Shown piece by piece: positions 43,168 to 52,010 of a stretch of 64,000 nucleotides of DNA (position 1 is its first letter; each line of letters starts with the position of its first letter). Source of the DNA: Spirochaeta sp. UBA5339 (lineage in GTDB: Bacteria > Spirochaetota > Spirochaetia > DSM-2461). The stretch spans positions 316,259 through 380,258 of the forward strand of contig DHQL01000007.1 of NCBI GenBank assembly GCA_002408085.1. The letters are read 5' to 3'. Below the pieces are notes generated by a model that saw nothing but the letters and a program-made list of their open reading frames with translations, ran no database searches and was not told where the DNA came from. A program made the translations under genes and the position numbers.

Positions 43168-44454
43168 ATGAAAAAAGCACTTTTGCTGTCGGTTCTGCTT
43201 ATTGCTGTCGTATTTACAAGCTGGGCAACAGGTGCCCAGGACGGAGGCGGTGACGGTACCACCGAGCTTCGGATTGCCTGGTGGGGAAATCCCACTAGAG
43301 ATGAGCGTACCCTGGCTGTGATCGATATGTATCAGGAAGTGAACCCCGATGTTATCATTGAGCCTGAAACAGTGGGATGGGGCGGATACTGGGACAGAAT
43401 CAACACCCAGGTTGCTGCGGGAAGCCTTCCCGATGTTATGCAGCATGACTACGCCTATCTTCTGCAGTTTGCATCCCGGAAACAGGTTGCCGATATGACT
43501 CCCTTTGTGGATTCCGGTATTATCAACCTGGACGGTGTAGATGAAACCTACCTCTCTGGAGGACGGGTCGACGGCAAGCTCTATGGTATAAGCCTTGGAA
43601 CCAATGCTGTGGCCATGGTTTATGATCCCGGCATGCTCAAGGCAGCCGGTGTGGCCGAGCCCACTCTGGACTGGACAATGGATGATTTTGCTGCTGCAGC
43701 CCGCCAGGTCTTTGCCAGCACAGGTGTACAAACAGTCCCCTTCTTTACAACAGATCCCAAGGTCGGATTTGAAAACTGGATTCGCCAGACCGGTTACCCC
43801 ATGTTCGATCCCTCAGGAAAATCTATCGGATTTAAAAACATCAGTGAGCTGGAAGCATTCTTTGCCCTGCAGGTTCAGCTGATCGCAGAGGGTGTTATGA
43901 TTCCCGCGGAAGAGTCCTTTGTGACCCTCTCTCCCCAGGAGGGATTTCTGGCACAGGGCGGAAGCTGGGTAGACTTTATCTGGAGCAACCAGTTTGTATC
44001 CACCCAGGACGCTGTTGATCGCCCCCTCAAGATGACTCTGGTACCTGCCATTGCTAACGGCGATCGGCCCGGTACCTATCTGAAACCCTCCATGTTCTTC
44101 TCCATCCCCGAAGTATCCGAGGAGAAGGAAGAGGCCGCGAAGTTTGTTGATTTTTTCCTCAACGATCCTGACGCCAACATGGTCCTTCTGGGAGAGCGGG
44201 GTGTTCCCATCACTCCCGAGGTCCGTGAGATCGTGAAGGCCAATGTTCCCGGAGCCATGCAGCAGATCTTCGACTTTATCTCTCTGGTCGGTAACGGCTA
44301 CGCCAGCCCCATTGATCCTCCCGATCCTGCAGCATCAGGAGAGTTCCTGAAGATGTTCCGTGATGTGACAATGGAGACCCTAATGGGTATTGTCACTCCC
44401 GCCGAGGGAGCAGCCAAGGTTGAAAGTCAGGGCAACTCAATTCTGAGCCGCTAA
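43168..44454 (+). CDS. CUT1 ABC sugar-binding protein (family 1)
   Basis: A 428-residue exported binding protein; signal peptide about 1-22 (SWATGAQ). Family 1 features: TELRIAWWGNPTRDERTLAVIDMYQ, GSLPDVMQHDYAYLLQF, GISLGTNAVAMVYDP and EEKEEAAKFVDFFLNDPDAN. Ligand inferred to be a uronate-containing oligosaccharide from the neighbouring GH105 enzymes. AACGGAGG precedes ATG. A weak hairpin lies between LacI and this gene, and another follows it. Confidence 0.88.
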   Translation: MKKALLLSVLLIAVVFTSWATGAQDGGGDGTTELRIAWWGNPTRDERTLAVIDMYQEVNPDVIIEPETVGWGGYWDRINTQVAAGSLPDVMQHDYAYLLQFASRKQVADMTPFVDSGIINLDGVDETYLSGGRVDGKLYGISLGTNAVAMVYDPGMLKAAGVAEPTLDWTMDDFAAAARQVFASTGVQTVPFFTTDPKVGFENWIRQTGYPMFDPSGKSIGFKNISELEAFFALQVQLIAEGVMIPAEESFVTLSPQEGFLAQGGSWVDFIWSNQFVSTQDAVDRPLKMTLVPAIANGDRPGTYLKPSMFFSIPEVSEEKEEAAKFVDFFLNDPDANMVLLGERGVPITPEVREIVKANVPGAMQQIFDFISLVGNGYASPIDPPDPAASGEFLKMFRDVTMETLMGIVTPAEGAAKVESQGNSILSR

Positions 44455-44482
44455 TCTGACACCCTGTTTTAATTGAAAAACT

Positions 44483-44511
44483 TTACCGCCTCAGAGGCAT
44501 CGGGGCGGTAA
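44483..44511 (+). terminator. Stem-loop after CUT1 binding protein
   Basis: TTACCGCC (44483-44490) pairs perfectly with GGCGGTAA (44504-44511) across 13 bases. No T run, so mRNA stabilisation or weak attenuation is more likely than full termination. Confidence 0.6.
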
Positions 44512-44539
44512 TATCACCGCAATTATTAAGGAGAATAAT

Positions 44540-45472
44540 ATGGGGTTGAGCACCACAGGAACCCGGTCCTTTGCAGCTAAAAAAGAATTGAAGAAGACCA
44601 TTGCCGGGTACTGTTTTATTTCCCCCTGGCTCATCGGGTTTCTTTTCTTTACAATGCTGCCCATCCTGACATCCGCCTACTATTCCATGACCAGCTATGA
44701 TATTCTGGATGATCCGGTCTTTATCGGATTCGGCAACTTTACATCAATGATGTCAGATGAGCTTTTCTGGAAGTCCATCAAGGTTACTTTCACATACGTT
44801 TTCTTTTCCGTGCCTTTGAGACTGGCCTTCGCCCTCTTTGTGGCGGTCCTTCTCAACCAGAAGGCGCGGTTTCTGAGGTTTCATCAGACCCTCTACTATC
44901 TGCCCTCCATTCTGGGCGGAAGCATCGCCGTGGCCGTTATGTGGCGGCGCCTCTTTATGGCGGATGGAGCCTTTAACGCAATTCTGGAAATATTCGGTCT
45001 GAACCGGGGAATCTCCTGGATCGGCCGTGAAGATACTGCACTGATGACCCTCGTGGTCCTGGCTGTCTGGCAGTTCGGATCGTCCATGCTGATCTTTCTG
45101 GCGGGGCTGAAACAGATCCCCCAGTCCTACTACGAGGCGGCACGGATAGACGGTGCCCGAAGGGATCAGATGTTCTTCAAGATCACCATCCCCTACCTCT
45201 CGTCGGTGATCTTCTTTAACCTGATTATGCAGCTGATTGCCGGATTCACCGTCTTTACCCAGGCCTTTGTGGTCTCGGGAGGGTCCGGAGATCCCCTGAA
45301 CAGTACTCTTGTCTACGCCCTCTACCTCTATCAGCGGGCCTTCAAGTACTACCAGATGGGATATGCCAGTGCCATGGCATGGGTTCTGGTTCTGATTATC
45401 GGAACCTTTACGATTGTCCTCTTCAAGTCACAGGGAAAATGGGTCTTCTATGAGTCCAAGGGGGGGAAGTAA
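44540..45472 (+). CDS. CUT1 ABC sugar permease (UgpA/MalF-like)
   Basis: A 310-residue permease with six membrane segments and EAA loop EAARIDGARRDQMFFKITIPYLS. N-terminal GYCFISPWLIGFLFFTMLPILTS is typical. AAGGAG precedes ATG 44540. It pairs with the next gene product; as with the LplB/C pair, no ATPase is encoded here, which implies a shared MsmX/UgpC-type ATPase. Confidence 0.91.
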   Translation: MGLSTTGTRSFAAKKELKKTIAGYCFISPWLIGFLFFTMLPILTSAYYSMTSYDILDDPVFIGFGNFTSMMSDELFWKSIKVTFTYVFFSVPLRLAFALFVAVLLNQKARFLRFHQTLYYLPSILGGSIAVAVMWRRLFMADGAFNAILEIFGLNRGISWIGREDTALMTLVVLAVWQFGSSMLIFLAGLKQIPQSYYEAARIDGARRDQMFFKITIPYLSSVIFFNLIMQLIAGFTVFTQAFVVSGGSGDPLNSTLVYALYLYQRAFKYYQMGYASAMAWVLVLIIGTFTIVLFKSQGKWVFYESKGGK

Positions 45473-45473
45473 A

Positions 45474-46319
45474 ATGGCTTCAAAAAGTAGAAAAGTTGCA
45501 GGGAAGATCCTCTTTCAGGTCCTGATGTTCGCCTTCGGCCTGATTATGATCTATCCCATACTCTGGATGATCTCAAACTCCTTTAAAACCACCAATGAGA
45601 TTTTCGGGTCCGCGTCACTGCTTCCCGAAAAACTGCTGATCGACAACTATGTCAGGGGCTGGCGCTATGTGGGTAGACTGACATTTACCCAGTTCTTCAA
45701 AAACTCACTCTTTTATTCGTGCTTCTCCACCATAGGTGTGGTTGTCTCCAGCGCTTTTGTGGCCTTCGGCTTTGCCCGTATTCCCTTCAAGGGGAGCAAG
45801 TTCTGGTTTGCGGTGATGTTTCTAACCATGATTCTGCCCTATCAGGTGATCATGGTGCCTCAGTTTATCATCTTTCAGAAGATAGGCTGGATCAACACCT
45901 TCAAACCTCTTATTGTACCGATGTTTATGGGGCTGCCTTTCTTTATCTTTCTGATGGTTCAGTTTATCAGAGGGATACCGGTGGAGCTTGATGAGTCCGC
46001 CTGGATAGATGGATGCGGCTACTTTGCCATCTTCACCAGAATCATCGCCCCCCTGATGAAGCCTGCGGTGATTACCACAACAATCTTCAGCTTCTACTGG
46101 CGGTGGGAGGACTTTCTGGGCCCCCTTCTTTATCTGAACAAACCGAAGCTCTACACGGTCTCCCTGGCCCTGCGGATGTTTTCGGACCCTCAGACTTCAA
46201 CCGACTGGGGAGCCATCTTCGCCATGGGAACCCTCTCCCTTATTCCCGTTCTGGCAATCTTTATCGCCTTCCAGAAATACCTGGATCAGGGGATTGCAAC
46301 CACCGGTATGAAGGGCTGA
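45474..46319 (+). CDS. CUT1 ABC sugar permease (UgpE/MalG-like)
   Basis: A 281-residue permease with six membrane segments, motif MIYPILWMISNSFKTTNEIF and EAA-like loop DESAWIDGCGYFAIFTRIIAPLM; the C-terminus KYLDQGIATTGMKG is characteristic. The frame extends to 45414, but ATG 45474 follows the previous stop by one base and has GGGGGGAAG. Last transport gene of the unit. Confidence 0.91.
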   Translation: MASKSRKVAGKILFQVLMFAFGLIMIYPILWMISNSFKTTNEIFGSASLLPEKLLIDNYVRGWRYVGRLTFTQFFKNSLFYSCFSTIGVVVSSAFVAFGFARIPFKGSKFWFAVMFLTMILPYQVIMVPQFIIFQKIGWINTFKPLIVPMFMGLPFFIFLMVQFIRGIPVELDESAWIDGCGYFAIFTRIIAPLMKPAVITTTIFSFYWRWEDFLGPLLYLNKPKLYTVSLALRMFSDPQTSTDWGAIFAMGTLSLIPVLAIFIAFQKYLDQGIATTGMKG

Positions 46320-46331
46320 TTAGAACCTTTC

Positions 46332-46393
46332 TTGACTGCGGGTCCAATATTTTGGCTGATTTACGATTTTAATTGCCAAGGGTCCGCAGTCAA
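46332..46393. repeat. Nested inverted repeat ahead of the isomerase gene
   Basis: TTGACTGCGG (46332-46341) and CCGCAGTCAA (46384-46393) are exact reverse complements; inside them TTGGC (46352) pairs with GCCAA (46375). No T run follows. The structure spans nearly the whole gap between the permease and isomerase genes and could be an operator pair or an mRNA processing element. Confidence 0.5.
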
Positions 46394-46428
46394 AACATAA
46401 TGGTCTGATACCTGTCGGAGAAAAAATT

Positions 46429-47280
46429 ATGAAAAAAATAAACTGGGGCCTCAGGGCCCATGACCTTGGACCGGCTGAGCTTGATGAGCTGGCCCGAAGA
46501 ATCAGATCAAAGGGATTCACACACATCCACCTTGCCCCGGGCAAGGCCATCGAAGGGTTCAGTCCCGCAGCAGGACGGCTGACACCGGGAGTGGGGCAGA
46601 TCATCAAAAATGGCTTCGGAAAACATGGTATTTCCGTTTCCATTCTGGGCTGCTATATCAATCCCGTTCATCCCGATCCCGCCGCCAGAGCCCGGGAGGT
46701 AGCTAAATTTGTGGAGCACCTGACCTATGTCAGGGACTTCGGATGTTCCCTGGTTGGTACAGAAACGGGATCCCCCATGCCCGATAACAGCTTCAGTCCC
46801 GATATCTACTCCGAGGAGTGCTTCCAGACCTTTATGGAGAGCCTTCAGACCATGGTGGACGCCGCGGAAAAGGTCGGTTCCATTGTGGCCATCGAAGGGG
46901 TGGCCGACCGGCATACCATTCACAATCATGAGCGGATGATGAGGGCTCTTGAAATGATTCCCTCACCCAACCTGAAAGTTATCTACGATCCCGTCAACTT
47001 CCTTCCCTCATCCCGGGTCAATGACTCAGACCGCCTGATGGAGGAGGCCTTTGAACTCTTCGGCGACAGAATCTGCGCCGTACATGCCAAGGACTTCCGT
47101 TTTGAGGACGGTCAGGTCAACGGCACCTATCCCGCAGGGCAGGGGGAGTTCAACTTTCCCCTTCTGGTTGAGCTGATCAACCGGTACAAGCCCATGGTCC
47201 AGGTGACTCTTGAGAACAACAGTCCCGAAACCATTGACGACACAATCAAATTTTTAAAGTCCGTAAGCGAGTTTTACTGA
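46429..47280 (+). CDS. Sugar phosphate isomerase/epimerase family (TIM-barrel) protein
   Basis: A 283-residue protein of the xylose-isomerase-like/AP endonuclease 2 TIM-barrel family. Metal-ligand type residues appear in VAIEGVADRHTIH (Glu), KVIYDPVNF (Asp), CAVHAKDFRF (His, Asp) and VTLENNSPE (Glu). Enzymes of this group epimerise or isomerise ketoses and keto-uronates; here an intracellular step after release of unsaturated or saturated uronic acid is likely. CGGAG precedes ATG. It is 2 bases from the GH105 gene downstream, so the two are co-translated. Confidence 0.85.
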   Translation: MKKINWGLRAHDLGPAELDELARRIRSKGFTHIHLAPGKAIEGFSPAAGRLTPGVGQIIKNGFGKHGISVSILGCYINPVHPDPAARAREVAKFVEHLTYVRDFGCSLVGTETGSPMPDNSFSPDIYSEECFQTFMESLQTMVDAAEKVGSIVAIEGVADRHTIHNHERMMRALEMIPSPNLKVIYDPVNFLPSSRVNDSDRLMEEAFELFGDRICAVHAKDFRFEDGQVNGTYPAGQGEFNFPLLVELINRYKPMVQVTLENNSPETIDDTIKFLKSVSEFY

Positions 47281-47282
47281 AT

Positions 47283-48431
47283 ATGAAACAGGAAGAGATC
47301 TACCTGATGGTAGACAAATATATTGATGAGATTCTTGAGAAGGGGAGTGCCGAAAACCCCGTATGGAACCAGGAGATTCTAAGGCAGGGGAAGAAGCCCC
47401 ACTGGAACTATATCGACGGCTGTATGATGACCGCCCTGATGCGGCTCTATGACTCCACAGAGGACAGAAAGTATCTGGACTTCTGTGACTCCTTTATCGA
47501 CCACTACATTGCCGAAGACGGCTCCATCCTGGGATTCAAAGAGGAGGACTACAACCTTGATAATATCAAGGAGGGGACAGTCCTCTTCAGGCTCTATGAG
47601 CTGACAGGAAAGGAGAAGTACCGGAAGGCCATGGATCTTCTCTATACCCAGCTCCAGAACCAGCCCAGGACAAAGGAGGGGAACTTCTGGCACAAGCAGA
47701 TCTATCCCAATCAGGTCTGGCTGGACGGCCTCTATATGGGGCAGCCCTTCTATCTGGAGTACGAGAAGCGCTTCAATTCTAAAAAGAACTATTCTGACAT
47801 TCTGGCCCAGTTCAAAAATGTCTATGAGATCATCAGAGACCGGGAGACCGGACTCTATAAACACGCCTACGACTCCTCCCGGGAGATGTACTGGTGCGAT
47901 TCAGAGACGGGACTCAGTCCCCACTACTGGCTCAGGGCCCTGGGCTGGTATGTAATGGCCCTGGTGGATGTGCTGGAACTCCTGGACGAGAAAGAGGACA
48001 GTGAGTTCTACGTCTTTATCAGCAAGGCCTTTGTGGAGCTGGTAGACTCTCTGCTGAAGTACCAGCAGGAGGACGGCATGTGGTATCAGGTGGCTGACCG
48101 CCCCGAGGCGGAGAAGAACTACCCCGAGACCAGCGGTTCCTCTATCATCTGCTACGCTCTTCTCAAGGCCGTCAGCCTGGGCATCCTTCCCGGCAGTTAT
48201 GCCGAGGCTGGACGCCGGGGATTTTCGGGAATCTGTGAAAAGTATCTCTACAAGGATGACAAGGGGGACATGTGCCTGGGCGGAACCTGTCTGGTTGCAG
48301 GACTCGGCGGCGCCCGGAAGCGGGACGGCAGTTACGAGTACTATATGTCCGAGCCCGTTGTGGAAAACGAGGCCAAGGGAATAGCACCCTTCCTCCTCGC
48401 CTACATCTACCTCAAAGAACTCGAAAAATAA
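47283..48431 (+). CDS. GH105 unsaturated rhamnogalacturonyl hydrolase 2 (YteR-like)
   Basis: A 382-residue cytoplasmic (alpha/alpha)6-barrel hydrolase. YteR-like marks: KPHWNYIDGCMMTAL, NQVWLDGLYMGQPFYLEYE with the catalytic Asp of the family, YDSSREMYWCD, SPHYWLRALGWYVMALVDVL and ETSGSSIICYALLKA. It releases unsaturated galacturonate from rhamnogalacturonan disaccharides. It is more typical of the family than the divergent copy at 40974. ATG follows the isomerase stop at once; ribosome site weak, so coupling is expected. It converges with the MATE gene, 4 bases apart. Confidence 0.9.
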   Translation: MKQEEIYLMVDKYIDEILEKGSAENPVWNQEILRQGKKPHWNYIDGCMMTALMRLYDSTEDRKYLDFCDSFIDHYIAEDGSILGFKEEDYNLDNIKEGTVLFRLYELTGKEKYRKAMDLLYTQLQNQPRTKEGNFWHKQIYPNQVWLDGLYMGQPFYLEYEKRFNSKKNYSDILAQFKNVYEIIRDRETGLYKHAYDSSREMYWCDSETGLSPHYWLRALGWYVMALVDVLELLDEKEDSEFYVFISKAFVELVDSLLKYQQEDGMWYQVADRPEAEKNYPETSGSSIICYALLKAVSLGILPGSYAEAGRRGFSGICEKYLYKDDKGDMCLGGTCLVAGLGGARKRDGSYEYYMSEPVVENEAKGIAPFLLAYIYLKELEK

Positions 48432-48435
48432 ACTT

Positions 48436-49818
48436 TTACACCCTGGTGTTTCTCCACTTTCCTCTAGAAAAATAGATAAAGAAGAGGAGGAGCATCAGGT
48501 ACTTCTCCAGGGCCGCTGCAATCCATGCACCGTTCAGGCCCATTCCCACACCCTTGATCAGAAAGAATACCAGAGGCAGCCGCACAAGGAGCAGGCCGCT
48601 TACGGTGATAATCAGAACCCTCTTTGTGTCTCCCGCCCCCTTGAGGGAGCCGCTGTAGACAAGAAGAGTGTTCTGGGCCGGGTTGATGATCGCCAGGGTG
48701 ATCAGCACCGGCACAAGAAGGGATATAACCGACATGTCCGAGGTGAATATTCCGGCAATTTCACGGCCCTTTGTCAGGAAGAGCAGGCTCACCCCGAGGC
48801 TGATGGTCAGGGCCAGGGTAAAGAGGGTCTTTACGTAGGCCTCGGCCCGGTCCGCCTTTTCGGCCCCCAGATATCGTCCCGTAAAGGATGTTGAAGCCAT
48901 TCCCAGGGCGTGGCCGAAGTTGGTGGAGAGGTTCGAGATGCTCAGGAGTACCTGATGGGCTGCGAAGGAGGCGGTTCCCAGCTGGGCGATGGTTCTTGTG
49001 TAGAGGAAAAATCCGAAGCGCAGGATCAGCTGCTCTATGGCCGATATCATCCCTATCCGCCCTATTCTGTAGATAACCTCCCTGTCAAGTTTCAGATCAA
49101 TCTCTCTGAATGTGATCCTGATGGGCAGAGGGGTGAGGAAGAGGGTCGCAAGGGCCAGAACCGCCGAGACAAGTTTGGCGGTGGTCGCCGCCATGGCAGC
49201 TCCTGTAACACCCAGTTCAGGGAATCCCAGACGGCCGAAAATCAGAACATATCCGGCTCCCAGATTGATCAGGTTGGCCAGTATATTGATGATCATGGGA
49301 GACCGTGAGTCCCCCGCACCCCGAAGAAGGGAGGAGACAGCCAGGGGGATGACCTGAAAGAGGGTGCCCGCGGCCATAAACTTCATATAGATGGTGGCCT
49401 CCTGGATGACCTCTGCCTCACCCCCCATGCCGATCACAATGTTCCGGGCAAAGAAAAAGGCGGGAATCGATATGGCCAGGGCCATCAGGGTGCTGAGACT
49501 TATGGTCTGGAAGATCACCTTCTTTGCCATCTCGTAGTCCCCGGCTCCTGCAAAGCGGGCGATCAGGGCGGTGGCTCCGATATTAAATGAGACAAAGAGG
49601 GCGATAATCATATTTACCGGCTGAACCGAGAGGCCCACCGCGGACATGGCCCCTGCTCCCAGGCGTCCCACCATGGCCAGGTTGGCCACGGAGATCAGTG
49701 AGAAGAGAACCAGCTCCATCAGACAGGGAATGGTGAAGGCGCCGATCTCCCTGAGGGCCCGGGCATCGATGGTCGACTCGGATATCTCTCTGCTTCGGAT
49801 ATCAGTTTTATCAGGCAT
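48436..49818 (-). CDS. MATE family efflux transporter
   Basis: A 460-residue membrane protein with twelve predicted segments in two homologous halves. MATE marks: AFTIPCLMELVLFSLISVANLAMVGRLG, GATALIARFAGAGD, LLRGAGDSRSPMIINILANLINLGAGYVLIFG and GLNGAWIAAALEKYLM. It exports cationic compounds or metabolites using Na+ or H+. The frame extends upstream to 49929, but ATG 49818 begins the usual cytoplasmic N-terminus and overlaps the hydrolase stop by 8 bases, so both genes form an operon. Confidence 0.92.
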   Translation of the reverse strand: MPDKTDIRSREISESTIDARALREIGAFTIPCLMELVLFSLISVANLAMVGRLGAGAMSAVGLSVQPVNMIIALFVSFNIGATALIARFAGAGDYEMAKKVIFQTISLSTLMALAISIPAFFFARNIVIGMGGEAEVIQEATIYMKFMAAGTLFQVIPLAVSSLLRGAGDSRSPMIINILANLINLGAGYVLIFGRLGFPELGVTGAAMAATTAKLVSAVLALATLFLTPLPIRITFREIDLKLDREVIYRIGRIGMISAIEQLILRFGFFLYTRTIAQLGTASFAAHQVLLSISNLSTNFGHALGMASTSFTGRYLGAEKADRAEAYVKTLFTLALTISLGVSLLFLTKGREIAGIFTSDMSVISLLVPVLITLAIINPAQNTLLVYSGSLKGAGDTKRVLIITVSGLLLVRLPLVFFLIKGVGMGLNGAWIAAALEKYLMLLLFFIYFSRGKWRNTRV

Positions 49819-50920
49819 CGTTTCTCTGCATCTCCAGAAAGGGGTAGGCCGTGGCCGGCTCAAAGCGGTGTTCCCCGTCGAATTCGGAGAACTCAAAGTT
49901 TTCGGGGCAGCCTGCGGCAGTGTAGGCATCGCGGACCTTTACAGACAGCTCCCTTGGGCCTTCAATGCCCCGCCGGCCGTTCAGAGGGTCATTCACCCCC
50001 TTCTGAATCATCAGTGGCCGGGGTGCGATAAGGGCGGCTGTCTCTCCCAGATCCGTTTCTGTGTTGTAGCCGGGGATAAAGTTGCAGCCGCAGAGGTTGG
50101 TGTGGAGGTGGCAGTCTTTGTATTTGAAGAAGTAGCCGCTGACAACGGCGGCCTTAACCCTGCTGTCCATGGCAGCGAAGTAGAGGGACTGAAGGCCGCC
50201 ACCGGAAAAACCGCAGACCGAAACATTCCCTCCCTGCTTCCGGGACACAAGGAGATCCATAAGGGCCATAAGATCCCAGACCCAGGCGCCTGCCAGACTC
50301 GCCCCCAATGATCCCAGGGCAAAGCTCAGGCCGTTGCAGTCACTGGACAGGAGGGTTTCTATATTTTTTGAACTCGTCGCTATGCTCACTTTATCACCAA
50401 TGCGGCGGTCACCTGAGCCCCGGGCATCGGGGGCAATAACCATATACTCCTGTTTTACCAGCTGTACTCCCAGATCATGGGAGTAGCGCAGGCGGGTCTC
50501 TGACATTTTGGAGTGGCGGTCGATTCCGCAGACCCCGTAGCGTCCGTCGCTTCCGTGGCCGTGGGGTACTATGACAGTCTCCATGTTTTCAGGAAGATTA
50601 TCCCAGGGAAAGCCGGTTCCTGCGGCAGAAGAGATGGACGAAGCCACGGGGGCAGAGGGAAGGGCCGAGGCGGGAAGCAGTAGAAAGAAGGGCATCACAA
50701 CCCCCGGTTCTGTCTCCAGTTGAAGATCAGCCTGAAAGTACTCTCCCCTGTCTTCCAGACTCAGCATCCAGCACTCTCCGGAGGACTTTGTGAAGTGTGA
50801 GAGTCCCAGCAGCCCCATTAGATGTTCTCTACTCCCCCGGGTAACCGGGACTGCATGAACAGAGGGCTCGGCAGGGTTGTGGGGTAGTCCGGTTACCATG
50901 GCGTCGGCAATATTATTCAA
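49811..50920 (-). CDS. Alpha/beta hydrolase, prolyl-oligopeptidase/acetyl-esterase-like
   Basis: A 369-residue serine hydrolase. Nucleophile motif GFSGGG, Asp in GVNDPLNG, His in FDGEHRF complete a catalytic triad; IAPDARGSGDR is the usual strand/loop before it. Fold resembles abhydrolase_7 and acetyl-xylan esterase-like enzymes. No signal peptide. The start is a TTG with a perfect AAGGAGAG upstream; an in-frame ATG seven codons later is the alternative. Next to pectin genes it could be a sugar esterase, but coupling to a MATE exporter leaves detoxification possible. Confidence 0.78.
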   Translation of the reverse strand: MNNIADAMVTGLPHNPAEPSVHAVPVTRGSREHLMGLLGLSHFTKSSGECWMLSLEDRGEYFQADLQLETEPGVVMPFFLLLPASALPSAPVASSISSAAGTGFPWDNLPENMETVIVPHGHGSDGRYGVCGIDRHSKMSETRLRYSHDLGVQLVKQEYMVIAPDARGSGDRRIGDKVSIATSSKNIETLLSSDCNGLSFALGSLGASLAGAWVWDLMALMDLLVSRKQGGNVSVCGFSGGGLQSLYFAAMDSRVKAAVVSGYFFKYKDCHLHTNLCGCNFIPGYNTETDLGETAALIAPRPLMIQKGVNDPLNGRRGIEGPRELSVKVRDAYTAAGCPENFEFSEFDGEHRFEPATAYPFLEMQRNDA

Positions 50921-51097
50921 TTTATCTCTCCTTAAAAGGGAACTGGCTGTAAATATACAGAAACGACCGGATGACTGACCTAGTGCTGTGGATGAATAAA
51001 TACAGGCTTCGGGTGATAGATCCGCTAATATCCCCTTATATCAGACTTTTATACCATGGAACGGGGATTCCGGTCTTTGCATGACTGATCATTTGAA

Positions 51098-51127
51098 TTG
51101 ACGGAATCGCTCATTCGGATCTATTCT
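51098..51127 (+). promoter_or_regulatory. Putative promoter giving a near-leaderless AraC transcript
   Basis: TTGACG (51098-51103), 18-bp spacer, TATTCT (51122-51127). Transcription would begin at about the AraC start codon (51133), which has no Shine-Dalgarno. Either the transcript is leaderless or this promoter is fortuitous. Confidence 0.4.
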
Positions 51128-51132
51128 GAATC

Positions 51133-51921
51133 ATGCTCTACCACTGCGCCTACGGAAAGAGGAATTACTTTCACAAACCTGTAAGGATCTTCAGAAGGGC
51201 CTATTGGGAGTTTCAGGTCTTCCTGGGTACCGACGGCTGTCCCGTCTTTTCACCTCTCCCGGAGTGTCCTTCCGCCGGAAGGGGAGACAACTTTTTTATT
51301 ATCGGTCCCGGATGCTCCCACGGCTGGAAGGACCAGGTGGACAGGGATTGTGAGATCGGCGTCTTCCACTTCAAGGACATCCCCTTCTCCCTGAAGAGTG
51401 TGGTGGACAGGAACTCCTGGGTCTCCTGCCGTCTGGATGAGAGTCTGGTTAAAGAGATAATCTCCCAGGCCCGGGAGATAGTCCCGGAGGTTAAGTCTCC
51501 CCTGACCCACAGCCTGGTGAATTTTCAGTACTGCCAGATCTGGCTCACAAAGATCTTTCTGGATAAACGGGAGCAGAACCGTCCTCTGGCCAGCCGGGAG
51601 GAGCATATTGTGGATGCCGCCACCGCCTGGTACTCCATGCATATGGATGAAGCCGTAGGAGTCAATGAGTGCGGCCGGGATATGGGCTACAGCGCCAGTC
51701 ATCTGAGACGGCTCTTTGTCCGGATCAAGGGTCACTCACCGGCCCATGAGTTTCTGATTATGAGGATGAACCGGGCGGCGGAACTCCTTACCGAAGGCAG
51801 CTCCATTCTGGAAACCGCCCTGGCCTGCGGCTATGAGAGTCACAGCAGTTTTACCAGGGCTTTCGGCTCCTGGTACGGATCGAGTCCCCGTCTCTGGCTG
51901 GAGAAAACCCGGGTTCTGTGA
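51133..51921 (+). CDS. AraC family transcriptional regulator
   Basis: A 262-residue regulator: N-terminal cupin-like region (about 20-90, YWEFQVFLGTDGCPVFSPLP, IIGPGCSHGW) and C-terminal AraC HTH pair (VNECGRDMGYSASHLRRLFVRIKGHSP, ILETALACGYESHSSFTRAFGSWYGSSP). Divergent from the hydrolase-MATE operon across 212 bases, which it probably regulates. No Shine-Dalgarno before ATG 51133 and no better in-frame start nearby. Confidence 0.87.
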   Translation: MLYHCAYGKRNYFHKPVRIFRRAYWEFQVFLGTDGCPVFSPLPECPSAGRGDNFFIIGPGCSHGWKDQVDRDCEIGVFHFKDIPFSLKSVVDRNSWVSCRLDESLVKEIISQAREIVPEVKSPLTHSLVNFQYCQIWLTKIFLDKREQNRPLASREEHIVDAATAWYSMHMDEAVGVNECGRDMGYSASHLRRLFVRIKGHSPAHEFLIMRMNRAAELLTEGSSILETALACGYESHSSFTRAFGSWYGSSPRLWLEKTRVL

Positions 51922-52010
51922 AGGGTTTCAGCAGATTCTGTGTATGATTGGTACAGGTCCGGATTTTAAGTTGACAGAGGCATTTTTATCCGTCCAAACT
52001 GAGCCCTTTA

